This document shows positions 15,287 through 22,951 of a stretch of DNA of 64,000 bases, piece by piece (within the stretch, counting starts at the first letter, position 1; each line of letters opens with the position of its first letter). A model generated the notes under the pieces. That model searched no databases and had not been told where the DNA came from. It worked only from the letters and a program-made list of their open reading frames with translations. Origin of the DNA: Mycolicibacterium rhodesiae JS60 (lineage in GTDB: Bacteria > Actinomycetota > Actinomycetes > Mycobacteriales > Mycobacteriaceae); NCBI GenBank assembly GCA_000230935.2, contig AGIQ01000006.1, forward strand, positions 124,001-188,000, in the 5' to 3' direction. A program made the translations under genes and the position numbers.

Positions 15287-17383
15287 TTAAAAGCCGCGAG
15301 CCATGTTTGCGAAACATGAGTAGTGAAGGCGTGTCGCGAGCGTAAAACTTCGTGTCGGCCCCGCTCGATGCTTGCCCAGGATGAGTTCGGCTTCCCCGGC
15401 TTGGGGGCTGTCTCGGTCGAAGGCGTCAGGCCGGTGAAGCAGCAGGACGACGTCGCTATCCTGCTCGATACTTCCGGATTCGCGCAGGTCAGAGATCAAT
15501 GGCCGCTTGTCGACCCTTTGCTCGGGTCCGCGGTTGAGCTGACTGATCGCCACGACGGGGACGTCGAGTTCCTTGGCCATGAGTTTGAGGGTGCGGGAGA
15601 ATTCCGAGACCTCCTGCTGGCGCGATTCGACCTTCTTTCCCGACGTCATCAGCTGCATGTAGTCGACGACGATCAAGCGCAGATCGGTCTTGGCGGCCAG
15701 GCGTCGGGCCTTGGCGCGGATCTCCATCATCGTCAGGTTCGGGGAGTCGTCGATGAACAGGGGCGCCTCGCTGATCTCGCTCATCCGGCGGGCCAGCGTC
15801 GTCCAGTCGTCGTCGCTCATCTTCCCGGAGCGCATGTCGGCGAGTTTGATCTTCGCCTCGGCCGACAGCAGGCGCATCACGATCTCGGACTTGCTCATTT
15901 CCAGCGAGAAGATGACGCTCGCCAATCCGTGCCTGATGGACGCCGACCGCATGAAATCGAGTGCGAGAGTTGAATTGTGAGTGGGCACCATGCCGTTGCC
16001 GGCCAGATAGAGGTGGTCGGTGTTGTCGACTTGCACGCACCGCACCGGCACCGAATGCCGCGCTTGCACGGCAGTGACGACCCGCTCGCCGGCCAGCACG
16101 CGAATGGGCTCGCCGGGCCAGCCGGGCGCGACGACGCAGCCGAGGGTCTGAAGAAGGTCGACGACCAAGGTGCGATCCTCGGCCAGCCGCCATCGCGGCG
16201 CGACGGTGAAGCTGTCCCCCGGTCCACCGGTGACCACGGCGACGTCGAGGACACCGCGCAGCATCGCGCGACGCTGCTCCAACGACCCCCGCAGATACCT
16301 CGAGGCGATCGTGTCGTATCCGGCCAGTACCGCCTCCGGATCGCCGGCCAGGAACCGGCCCACGACGTAGGCGTCGTCGGGAACACGTTGCAGCGCAGTC
16401 AATTCGACGCCCCGCTGAGTGGGGATGGTGTCACCGACGGCCAGGGTGGCGGTGGTGCGCGTCCCGCCGCGGGTTGCCCACTGGTGTTCAGCGTCGGCGG
16501 TGATGACGGTTCCGTCGGAGAACTCGACGTCATAGCAGGGCCGCCCGTACATGACCGCGGTGGCAGCGACCACGCGTGTGGGGTGTCCGTCGGCCCCGAA
16601 CAGCTGATCACCGACGGCCACCTCGCCCATGGTCGTCCAGCCGCTCGGTGTCGGCAGCGGGGTGTTCAGCGCCAGCGCCTTGCCGACGCCCGGGCGCGCC
16701 GCGACGGTGATCATCTGCCCGGGATGCAGCCCATTCATGACTTCGTCGAGTTCGATGAAGCCGGTAGGAACGCCGCGCGCCAGGCCGCCGTGCGTGGCCA
16801 GCGCGTCGAGTTCGTCCATGGTGGGTTGCAACACGTCGCTCAGGACGACGAAGTCTTCGGTGCGGTGCCGGTTGGACACGTCGTAGATCTCGGCCTGGGC
16901 GCGGTCGACGACGTCGGCGACGTCGGCGCCGTCCGCACCGGCGTAGCCGTACTGCACAACACGGGTGCCGGCCTCGACGAGACGACGCAGAGTGGCTTTC
17001 TCGCTGACCACGTCGGCGTAGTAGCCGGCGTTCGCGGCGGTGGGAACGGTGGCGATCAGAGTGTGCATATACGGGGCGCCGCCGACGCGGAACAGGACGC
17101 CACGTCGGTCGAGTTCGGCGGCGACGGTCACCGCGTCGGCGGGTTCGCCGCGCGCGTAGAGGTCGAGGATGGCCTCGAAGATGATTTGGTGGGCGGGCCT
17201 GTAGAAGTCGCCGTGGCGCAGTCGCTCCAGGACGTCGGCGATGGCGTCCTTGCTGAGCAGCATGCCGCCGAGCACGGATTGTTCGGCCATGAGGTCCTGC
17301 GGTGGCTGGCGGCCGTAGTCGGCCTCAGGTGCGTTGTCCTGGTGGGCCGGGACGGCCTGGATGCGGCGCTCGGTCGTGGTCAT
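15287..17383 (-). CDS. dnaB: Replicative DNA helicase DnaB with intein
   Basis: A 698-residue precursor. Residues 1-235 give the N-terminal DnaB domain (PPQDLMAEQSVLGGMLLS) and the start of the RecA-like domain up to RPGVGK. An intein occupies residues 236-470. The C-extein resumes STLALDFMRSAS, completing the Walker A motif GVGK/ST, then the DnaB sequences VIFSLEMS, LRLIVVDYMQLM and SDLRESGSIEQDSDVVLLLHR. Without the intein it is ~463 residues, normal for DnaB. GAGGAGGTC precedes the ATG, which overlaps the stop of the upstream gene (ATGA). It probably acts as the plasmid replicative helicase at the fork. Confidence 0.95.
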   Translation of the reverse strand: MTTTERRIQAVPAHQDNAPEADYGRQPPQDLMAEQSVLGGMLLSKDAIADVLERLRHGDFYRPAHQIIFEAILDLYARGEPADAVTVAAELDRRGVLFRVGGAPYMHTLIATVPTAANAGYYADVVSEKATLRRLVEAGTRVVQYGYAGADGADVADVVDRAQAEIYDVSNRHRTEDFVVLSDVLQPTMDELDALATHGGLARGVPTGFIELDEVMNGLHPGQMITVAARPGVGKALALNTPLPTPSGWTTMGEVAVGDQLFGADGHPTRVVAATAVMYGRPCYDVEFSDGTVITADAEHQWATRGGTRTTATLAVGDTIPTQRGVELTALQRVPDDAYVVGRFLAGDPEAVLAGYDTIASRYLRGSLEQRRAMLRGVLDVAVVTGGPGDSFTVAPRWRLAEDRTLVVDLLQTLGCVVAPGWPGEPIRVLAGERVVTAVQARHSVPVRCVQVDNTDHLYLAGNGMVPTHNSTLALDFMRSASIRHGLASVIFSLEMSKSEIVMRLLSAEAKIKLADMRSGKMSDDDWTTLARRMSEISEAPLFIDDSPNLTMMEIRAKARRLAAKTDLRLIVVDYMQLMTSGKKVESRQQEVSEFSRTLKLMAKELDVPVVAISQLNRGPEQRVDKRPLISDLRESGSIEQDSDVVLLLHRPDAFDRDSPQAGEAELILGKHRAGPTRSFTLATRLHYSCFANMARGF
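15974..16678 (-). other. Class 3-like intein inside DnaB Walker A
   Basis: 235 residues from Ala236 to Asn470 of the precursor. Position 1 is Ala (ALALNTPLPTPSGW), not Cys, Ser or Thr. The block B region has AEHQW (Trp), block F has SVPVRC (Cys) and the end is GMVPTHN followed by Ser: this is the Trp-Cys-Thr set that marks class 3 inteins. GRFLAGD and LRGVLD look like degenerate remains of the two LAGLIDADG endonuclease motifs, so homing activity is probably lost while splicing may persist. Confidence 0.85.
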
Positions 17384-17769
17384 CGGAGACCTCCTCGACG
17401 GGTCAATGCCCGGCGCGCGGCGGGTTCGGGGGCCGCGCGCAGTTGGTGTCGTAGTTGATAGGCGCGGGACACCTCGCCGTCACGGGCGGCGATCTGTGGG
17501 CGCGTCAGTGGCGGGTCGTCGCACGTGCGCAGGTGGGGGCCGAAGGCGCGCAGGCACTCGCCGCAGGGTTGACCGTCTTCGTCAACGTCGTTGGTGCAGT
17601 TGGGGATAACGCAGATCGGTTGGTCGCTCTCGGCGCGGGGCTCGAGGCCGACGCTGCGCAGCACTCGGGCATCGGCGAGGCGCCGCACCGCCGCGGCGTC
17701 GTCAGCAGCCACGATGCCACGTCCCCGCGTGGTGTGACCCGGTGTGTGCGGGTCGAGCTCGCTACTCAT
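17380..17769 (-). CDS. Hypothetical zinc-binding-type protein upstream of dnaB
   Basis: A 129-residue protein with ICVIPNCTNDVDEDGQPCGEC, four cysteines in a compact zinc-finger-like arrangement, followed by a helical basic C-terminus. It overlaps dnaB by four bases (ATGA), so it is translationally coupled to it. That position suggests an accessory role in replication, but no family is recognised. A copy of the dispersed 13-bp element lies inside the 5' part of the gene. Confidence 0.7.
   Translation of the reverse strand: MSSELDPHTPGHTTRGRGIVAADDAAAVRRLADARVLRSVGLEPRAESDQPICVIPNCTNDVDEDGQPCGECLRAFGPHLRTCDDPPLTRPQIAARDGEVSRAYQLRHQLRAAPEPAARRALTRRGGLR
17713..17726 (+). repeat. 13-bp dispersed element, copy 2 (GATGCCACGTCCC)
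   Basis: Lies inside the first third of the small gene upstream of dnaB, about 45 bp from its start, followed by one more C. Confidence 0.55.
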
Positions 17770-17871
17770 CAGCGGGTCACCTCCTGCGTGGGTTTGTGGC
17801 TCTATGAGTTCTGGTACCGGCGCGGGGTCGGGATTCCGTCACCGCCACCCGGCGCAGGACCGCTGACCGGC

Positions 17872-17889
17872 GGGGACGCCACGTCCCCC
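17872..17889 (+). repeat. 13-bp dispersed element, copy 3, within a GGGGAC-GTCCCC dyad
   Basis: GACGCCACGTCCC at 17875-17887. With the preceding GGG it forms the palindrome GGGGAC-GCCAC-GTCCCC. It lies in the 137-bp gap upstream of the gene starting at 17769, the largest break in the whiB-dnaB operon. Confidence 0.6.
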
Positions 17890-17906
17890 GTGATCGTGAG
17901 GAGCGC

Positions 17907-18779
17907 TCATGCGGCCGCGGCAGTGGGTGCCGGCGGCCGCGCGGGGCGCAGTGTGGCGCGAAACGGGTGCGGGGTGTGCAGCTTCGAGCCGGCGGGCCGG
18001 TACAGGTTGTAGCGCTCGACGAAGAAGAGGGCGACGAACTTCGACAGGGCTCCACCGCCGTGGTTGCCGTTGGCCTTCTTCTCGCGCGCGAAGAAGCCGA
18101 CCTTGTTGGGAGGTAGGTCGATCAGCGCGTCGACGAGGTGCTCGCACTCGAAGCTCTCTTGGTCGCCGAACTCGTCGAGGAACAGCGCCGTGCCGGCGAC
18201 CAGCGCCGTGTCGTAGGCGGCTTGTTGTTGGCCCCAGATGTCGTGCAGCAGCTGCAGGCTGTCCTTGAGCAACGCGTGCCCGCCGCGGCTGCGCGCGATC
18301 TTTTCCAGCGTGCTGGTGCAGCGCACGTTGCCGTCCTTGGGCGCGTCGTCGACGCGCAGTCCGATTCGCGCGGCGGTGGCTTCGATCGCGGTGACGGCAG
18401 TTTCGCTTTGTGCGCGGCGGGCCTTCCAGCGGTCCCAAGTGGTCAGGCGGCGGCGGTGGGTGTCGATGTCATGGAAAAGTCGAGCTTCTTCGGCCAGTGT
18501 GAGTCCGGTGTGGATGCGTGCCGCGACCGCTCCGTGCGGTTCACGCAATGTCAGTGCGGCCCAGCGGTGTTGGCCTTCGATGACTGCGTAGCGGGGATGC
18601 TGGCCTTCGCCGCGGTCGGACACCTCGATGATGCCGAGTAGGCGTTGGTCGAAGGTGGCGGCCATGTGTTCGGCGCGCTTTCGGTCCAGGGGCCGTTGAT
18701 AGCTGTGGTCGGCGAAGACCTCGGTGACGGGGATCGCCAGCACGTAGGGCGCGTTGGTATTGGTGGCGGTGTCATTCAT
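17907..18779 (-). CDS. ParB/sulfiredoxin-fold domain protein
   Basis: A 290-residue protein. Residues ~12-100 have the ParB N-terminal-like pattern: IPVTEVFADHSYQRPLD, RLLGIIEVSDR and YAVIEGQHRWAALT. The remainder is helical (LARGLFHDIDTHRRRL-type segments) and matches plasmid and phage hypotheticals with this domain rather than a chromosomal ParB, as there is no obvious central helix-turn-helix. It overlaps the winged-helix gene before it by four bases. It may bind plasmid DNA or NTP; a role in replication control is inferred from the operon. Confidence 0.7.
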   Translation of the reverse strand: MNDTATNTNAPYVLAIPVTEVFADHSYQRPLDRKRAEHMAATFDQRLLGIIEVSDRGEGQHPRYAVIEGQHRWAALTLREPHGAVAARIHTGLTLAEEARLFHDIDTHRRRLTTWDRWKARRAQSETAVTAIEATAARIGLRVDDAPKDGNVRCTSTLEKIARSRGGHALLKDSLQLLHDIWGQQQAAYDTALVAGTALFLDEFGDQESFECEHLVDALIDLPPNKVGFFAREKKANGNHGGGALSKFVALFFVERYNLYRPAGSKLHTPHPFRATLRPARPPAPTAAAA

Positions 18780-19042
18780 GGCGTTGTTCCTTTCGTGGCG
18801 GCGGCAACCGATTCCCAGGCGACGTGGCGTCCGCCCGGGCGCAGCCGGCGCAGGCGCCCGCGGCTTTCGAGCACGATGAGGTTGCGGTAGACCAGCTCGT
18901 TGACGGTGGCGCCGTCGAGGCGGTGGCGCAGTTGCGCGGTGGTCATCGGTTCGTCGGCCGTGGCCAGGATGTCGAGTAGTTGCTCGCGCAATAGTTCGGG
19001 GTCGACGCGTCCGTTCGATGCGGGGTCTTGGGCGTCGGGCAT
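18776..19042 (-). CDS. Small winged-helix protein
   Basis: 88 residues from ATG 19042, chosen because AGGAG lies ~12 bp upstream and the longer frame is not protein-like. ELLREQLLDILATADEPMTTAQLRHRL and LVYRNLIVLESRGRLRRLRPGGRH form a helix-turn-helix and wing, like MarR- or ArsR-type small DNA-binding domains. It overlaps the ParB-like gene (ATGA), so it is probably a regulator or initiator accessory of this replication operon. No known name. Confidence 0.7.
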   Translation of the reverse strand: MPDAQDPASNGRVDPELLREQLLDILATADEPMTTAQLRHRLDGATVNELVYRNLIVLESRGRLRRLRPGGRHVAWESVAAATKGTTP

Positions 19043-19067
19043 TGGATTCTCGTGCTCCTGCGGTGCG

Positions 19068-19406
19068 TCAGTCGCGGCGGCGGTTGAAGCGGCGGACTTG
19101 GTCGGTGGGCGTGTGGGTGATGGCGGCACACGCCGGGCACAGCGGGGCGCCGTCGGCCAGCAGTGCCGAGGGTTGGGCCCGGGCCAGACGCGCACCGCAT
19201 CGCGATCGCGGAGCTCGCCCGAGGGCGGTGTCGCGCAAGTGCTGAAGGCGGCCGACGCAGTGGATGACGTCGTGGCCGCCGTATTGCCGGCACCCGCACG
19301 CTTCGGTCACCGGCGTGGGCGTTGGCGCGTTCCAGTGCCGCATGGATCCGAAGAGGTAGTCGGGCACCCACCAGTTGCGCGCCGGCTTGAGCACGGGAGC
19401 GCTCAT
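19068..19406 (-). CDS. Hypothetical Cys-rich protein
   Basis: 112 residues from ATG 19406, which overlaps the stop of the preceding gene (ATGA). Visible features are ACGCRQYGGHDVIHC, a second pair CPAC near the C-terminus and an ITHTPTDQVRRFNRRRD end, which suggests a zinc-stabilised fold. No family recognised. It is part of the tightly coupled whiB-dnaB gene string. Confidence 0.65.
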   Translation of the reverse strand: MSAPVLKPARNWWVPDYLFGSMRHWNAPTPTPVTEACGCRQYGGHDVIHCVGRLQHLRDTALGRAPRSRCGARLARAQPSALLADGAPLCPACAAITHTPTDQVRRFNRRRD

Positions 19407-20128
19407 TGCCCGGCTCCGGCGACAGAGCGGGCGGCCCACAGTGCGCGGTAGTCCAGGTTGCGCAGCACCGCCAGATCGCGGGGACCGAGCTTGGGCATCA
19501 GCCGCGCGAGGGTCGCCGCGGCCGTTCCGTCGTCGTCCATCGTGGCTGGGTAGACCGCCAGGACATCGCCAGGGATCTCGGCGATGAAGCCGCCGCCGGC
19601 GATGTCTTCGCCGAGGTGGCGAACCTGCCAGCGGTACTTGGCGATCAGACGGGCGATCAACCAGGCGGCGACGCGGGCCCGCGTCTGGGGCTGTTCGAGC
19701 GCGGACACGGTGGGCAAGATGCTGGTGCGCCGCCAACCGCGGTGATGGCGCGTCCCCTGTTCTTGGCCTTGAACCAGCCAGCACAGTTGCCCCAGGAGGT
19801 CCTCTCCGGTCTCGGCGTCGTGCGTGCCGAGGTAGGCGACGCCTTGGGCAAGCTTGAGCAGGTAGCTCGCGGCGCGGCCGGGAACTTGCTGGCGTGCGAT
19901 CCGGTGGCCGCGCAGGTCCCAGCTGACGGTGACGACACGACGGGTCGGCGACAGCGCAGTCACGAATGCGGTGACCGTGTCGGCGTCGAAGGCCAGGCGC
20001 GTGAGGTGCCAGCCGTGATCGGTGAGGTCCGCCGCCCTCCAGTAGGCGTTGATGACCTCCGGCGGCGGCTGGTCCTCGCCTAGGGCGGGAATGCGGTCGC
20101 GGCCCGTGTCGTGGTGGGTGTGCGTCAT
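19403..20128 (-). CDS. Hypothetical protein, 241 residues
   Basis: The start ATG 20128 overlaps the whiB stop (ATGA). The protein is mixed alpha/beta (VVTVSWDLRGHRIARQQVPG, EIPGDVLAVYPATMDDDGTAAATLARLM) and ends in a short helix. No motif is recognisable. Being coupled between a WhiB regulator and further replication-type genes suggests a plasmid maintenance role, but nothing in the sequence proves it. Confidence 0.65.
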   Translation of the reverse strand: MTHTHHDTGRDRIPALGEDQPPPEVINAYWRAADLTDHGWHLTRLAFDADTVTAFVTALSPTRRVVTVSWDLRGHRIARQQVPGRAASYLLKLAQGVAYLGTHDAETGEDLLGQLCWLVQGQEQGTRHHRGWRRTSILPTVSALEQPQTRARVAAWLIARLIAKYRWQVRHLGEDIAGGGFIAEIPGDVLAVYPATMDDDGTAAATLARLMPKLGPRDLAVLRNLDYRALWAARSVAGAGQ

Positions 20129-20538
20129 CCGGCCAGCCGCCTCTCGAATTCGTCGTAGTCCTCTGCGGTGGCCGCGGGCGCGATCGGCAGCGTGGTCGGC
20201 GGTGCGACGGGCTCGGCTTCGGGCAGCGGGTCGGCGCCGCGCTGGAGGCGGCGCCGTTCGCGTTCGGAGAGGCCGCCCCAGACCCCGAACCGTTCGTCGT
20301 TGTCCAGCGCCCACTGCAGGCACTTGTCGGTTACCGGGCATAGCTTGCAGATCCGTTTGGCTTCCTTCGTGGATCCGCCCTTCTCCGGGTAGAAGGCCTC
20401 CGGGTCGGTCTGCGGGCACAACGCCTTTCGGTACCAGGACTCGTTCGACGGATCCGGCTGCGCGGCGATCGCGGCGAACGGGTCGTCGGCGAACGGGTCG
20501 TCGGCGAACGGGTCGTCGTCGATGATCGTGTCGGTCAT
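20125..20538 (-). CDS. WhiB-family iron-sulfur transcriptional regulator
   Basis: A 137-residue protein started at ATG 20538, where GGGAGGTGG sits 6 bp upstream. It has the complete WhiB signature: a first Cys in RKALCPQTDPEAF, then ICKLCPVTDKC (C-x2-C-x5-C), the GVWGGLSERERR turn and a basic tail. The four cysteines bind a 4Fe-4S cluster in this family. Near the N-terminus a 15-bp tandem repeat encodes three DDPFA units. It heads the operon running down to dnaB and could set its expression in response to redox state. Confidence 0.9.
   Translation of the reverse strand: MTDTIIDDDPFADDPFADDPFAAIAAQPDPSNESWYRKALCPQTDPEAFYPEKGGSTKEAKRICKLCPVTDKCLQWALDNDERFGVWGGLSERERRRLQRGADPLPEAEPVAPPTTLPIAPAATAEDYDEFERRLAG
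20476..20520. repeat. 15-bp tandem repeat, three copies, in whiB
   Basis: GAACGGGTCGTCGGC repeated three times (the last copy one base different), encoding DDPFA units. It keeps the frame, so copy-number change would lengthen or shorten the acidic N-terminus only. Confidence 0.7.
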
Positions 20539-20582
20539 CTGTTCCACCTCCCACGGACATGCACCCGTAGGTGCCGGTGTCT

Positions 20583-20607
20583 GCAAATCCGAACGGTTAC
20601 GATTTGC
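20583..20607. promoter_or_regulatory. Inverted repeat GCAAATC-N11-GATTTGC upstream of whiB
   Basis: A perfect 7-bp dyad 45 bp before the whiB start, in unusually AT-rich sequence for this window. It fits an operator in the promoter region of the whiB-dnaB operon. Confidence 0.45.
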
Positions 20608-20748
20608 GTTCTCTGGTGGCCAGATTATGCGTTGAGCACGCCCAATAGTCGTCTCGATGTCGGGGAATTTATCTGTGGCGGCAATGTTCGTCGCGCCATG
20701 TGGTGGCAGCGCCTGATCTGATCCAGAGCAGTCCGTGTGATCTGGGGC

Positions 20749-20780
20749 GATGCCGCGTCCCCGCCGCCGGGGACGGCATG
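20749..20780. repeat. 13-bp dispersed element, copy 4, as an inverted pair
   Basis: GATGCCGCGTCCCC at 20749-20762 faces GGGGACGGCATG at 20769-20780 across a 6-bp GCCGCC spacer, making a near-perfect palindrome in the gap between whiB and the next gene. It could bind a dimer or form a strong hairpin. Confidence 0.6.
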
Positions 20781-20832
20781 CTCACCCGTGAGGGCCGTGC
20801 CATTTGCGCTGGACAGCGCGCCGCCTATGGCC

Positions 20833-21816
20833 TCAGGCGCGCAGGCTGCGGTAGGCCTCGACCATGGCGTCGAGGTCGGAGTCGAGTTGGGCGAGGGCTT
20901 CGGCGGCCAGCTCGTTCTCCGCGACCGCGGTGAAGCCGGCGGTCCACGACGGGGCGTCGACGTCCTCGACGCGGCCGACCGAGCGCGCCCGCTGTTCGAT
21001 CTCGGTGAGTGTGTCCAGGCAGAGGTGCAGCGCGGTGAGCCGCTGCAGCAGCGCATCGGTGAGTTGCTTGCGTTCCTTGATCAGCGCGGTATCGGCTGCG
21101 GCGGCGATGCCCTGCTCACGCAGGCTGGCCTGACGGCGGTCGCGCTCCTCGAGCGCGTGTGCCGCCTTGGCGATCTGAAAGATCTCCTCGTCGGCGTCGA
21201 AGCGCCAGCTCAGGATGTCCACGCCCGGCAATGTCCACGCGGGGCTCACGCGCAGCCGCTCACACACCGCGATCCCCTCCAGGGCGTACGCGGCGCCGGG
21301 GGTGATCTTCTTCCCGTGCGCCAACGGATTCCACGTCAGCGTCCGTCTGGCCTGGGCGATCTCGATGTCCTCGGCGGCGGTGAGGCGCAAGGGATCCCGC
21401 GCGCCCCACACCACCAGGGCGGCGATGAGCACGGCCACGGTAGCGGATGCTGCGCCGGCCCAGCCAACGATCTCGCCGATCCGAATGCGGTCGTCGCGGG
21501 CATGAGCGCACCAGGCCGCGACGACGGCAAGGACGGCGGCTACGGCGGCCCAGCCCGCTGCAGACCGCGCGGTGGCCCACCGGGGCAGCAGGTTTTGGCG
21601 CGGGCCTGGCACGTCGAAACGCTGCCCCTCGGGCACACCCGCGGCCGCGCGGGCCCGGACCTTGTCAGCGGCAGCGGCGGACACGTCGGATGCACGCATG
21701 GGCGCCACGAGATTCCCGCGCCACAGCCATGGGGGGCCGGTGGTGACACTGCGACGATCCTGGGCTTGCCAGAACGCCAGCTGCATCCGGACCTGGGATC
21801 GCGTCGCGTCGTCCAA
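20833..21816 (-). CDS. Membrane protein with two TM segments and coiled coil
   Basis: A 327-residue protein. Start TTG 21816 is preferred because GAAAGGGG lies ~9 bp upstream; ATG 21786 is an alternative. After ~85 hydrophilic residues come two transmembrane helices (WAAVAAVLAVVAAWCAHA and ATVAVLIAALVVWGA), then a cytosolic domain with PLRLTAAEDIEIAQARR, PGVDILSWRFDADEEIF and long helices predicted to coil. The fold is unknown. Similar two-TM plus coiled-coil proteins are common in the transfer regions of actinobacterial plasmids, so a transfer-related role is possible. Confidence 0.7.
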   Translation of the reverse strand: MDDATRSQVRMQLAFWQAQDRRSVTTGPPWLWRGNLVAPMRASDVSAAAADKVRARAAAGVPEGQRFDVPGPRQNLLPRWATARSAAGWAAVAAVLAVVAAWCAHARDDRIRIGEIVGWAGAASATVAVLIAALVVWGARDPLRLTAAEDIEIAQARRTLTWNPLAHGKKITPGAAYALEGIAVCERLRVSPAWTLPGVDILSWRFDADEEIFQIAKAAHALEERDRRQASLREQGIAAAADTALIKERKQLTDALLQRLTALHLCLDTLTEIEQRARSVGRVEDVDAPSWTAGFTAVAENELAAEALAQLDSDLDAMVEAYRSLRA

Positions 21817-21867
21817 CGGTGCGCGCCCCTTTCACCCGCAGCCGGGGCAGATGTCGTGAAGAAGAGA

Positions 21868-21955
21868 GCGCAACTCCGGCATGCCGACGCGCGAAGACGT
21901 CGATCACCGCTGGAAAACCTCGCCAAAGACTCCTTGGATCATGCCGGAGTTGCGC
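21868..21955. promoter_or_regulatory. 16-bp perfect inverted repeat, 56-bp loop
   Basis: GCGCAACTCCGGCATG at 21868-21883 is repeated as its reverse complement at 21940-21955. It lies downstream of the HTH gene (stop 22041) and upstream of the membrane-protein gene (start 21816), both on the minus strand. It could be a hairpin that ends or attenuates transcription, or a paired binding site. Confidence 0.55.
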
Positions 21956-22040
21956 GCTCAGTTTATGGGCCTGACGAGACCGCTCCCCCGGCCGCGAAGG
22001 GGTTGCTTTTCACAACATTTCGCGCTCGACAGGCGCCGCG

Positions 22041-22451
22041 TCAGTCGCGGATGTTCGGTCCCATGAAGTAGGAGGGGTCCACGTTGAACAGTCTGGCCAG
22101 TTCCCACACCACGTCGATGCGCGGCGGCGCTTCGCCGTGGTAGTAGCGATAGATCTGGGTCTGGGACACCGGCAGATCCGGAGCCTGCTCCTTGAGCATC
22201 TTCTGGATGGTCAGCGGCGTCAGCTTGCGAACCCGATCGGTGTCCAGCAGCTTTACGCTCATCTGACTAGCTAACTCTCGCAGTCTCTGGGAGAAGAACT
22301 CCGTGGAGACGTGCGGAGGGTCGATCGCGGCCTTGGCCGGCTGCTCTCCTTGGACCAGCTGATGCAATGCCGATTCCGCCCTGTCCTCTGCCGCACGTTC
22401 AGGAGCGGGTTCAGTTTCCACGTCAGAAACGCGCTTCGTTTGATTGTTCAT
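22041..22451 (-). CDS. EspR-like helix-turn-helix protein
   Basis: A 136-residue protein with a disordered acidic N-terminus and a C-terminal helix-turn-helix: SQRLRELASQ, TIQKMLKEQAPDLPVSQTQI, YRYYHGEAPPRIDVVWELAR and LFNVDPSYFMG. The order of segments and the FNVDPSYFMG end resemble the mycobacterial nucleoid regulator EspR and XRE-type plasmid regulators. It lies beside the parA gene pair and could regulate partition genes or the ESX operon, as EspR does on chromosomes; this is inference. Confidence 0.7.
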   Translation of the reverse strand: MNNQTKRVSDVETEPAPERAAEDRAESALHQLVQGEQPAKAAIDPPHVSTEFFSQRLRELASQMSVKLLDTDRVRKLTPLTIQKMLKEQAPDLPVSQTQIYRYYHGEAPPRIDVVWELARLFNVDPSYFMGPNIRD

Positions 22452-22555
22452 CGCTCACCCAATCCTGCACGCTCGGTCCCACCCGGCACCTACTATGCCA
22501 CTTCTAGCAACAACTGCATTAACCACTGGCGGTAAATTCACTCACTCTCGGTAAC

Positions 22556-22951
22556 TCACGACTGTTCGTGATTGGTTGCTGCCCCTGGTAGCGGCAACAC
22601 CCGGGCGACGCCGGGAATCACGACCCCGCGACGCTCGAGGAACTCCTGAATCGCCAGCGAGACCGCATCGCCCTTGGGCAGGTCGTACGTGTCGACGAAC
22701 GCGGCGAACTCCTTGTGCACCGAACTGTTGATGTGCACGTTCAGACCGGTGCGCCGGACCTTGCGGCTGCGCAGCTGTTCCAGCGCTGGGTCCGCCGCCA
22801 CGGTGTCGGCGACCAAGGTCGTCGTCGGCGCGTTGGGCAGCGACGCGGGCGCATGGGGAGCATCGGGGGCGGCGCCGCGACTGCGAGCGGCGTCTGCCGA
22901 TACCGCGCGGCCCCGCGAAGAGGGCAGCGGCATCTCCTCATTTCTAGCCAT
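22556..22951 (-). CDS. Small partner of ParA, probable ribbon-helix-helix protein
   Basis: A 131-residue protein overlapping the parA stop by 8 bp. The N-terminal half is disordered (Ala/Pro/Ser). The C-terminal half contains TGLNVHINSSVHKEFAAFVD and DAVSLAIQEFLERRGVVIPG, the beta-strand and two helices of a ribbon-helix-helix domain, as in centromere-binding partners of ParA (ParG-like). It would bind the plasmid centromere and stimulate ParA. The assignment rests on gene pairing and fold-like pattern. Confidence 0.65.
   Translation of the reverse strand: MARNEEMPLPSSRGRAVSADAARSRGAAPDAPHAPASLPNAPTTTLVADTVAADPALEQLRSRKVRRTGLNVHINSSVHKEFAAFVDTYDLPKGDAVSLAIQEFLERRGVVIPGVARVLPLPGAATNHEQS

Noticed and set aside
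15977..17458. 493-codon plus-strand frame opposite dnaB
   Set aside because: It is the antisense shadow of dnaB in a GC-rich sequence; no Shine-Dalgarno and repetitive Gly/Val/Asp composition.
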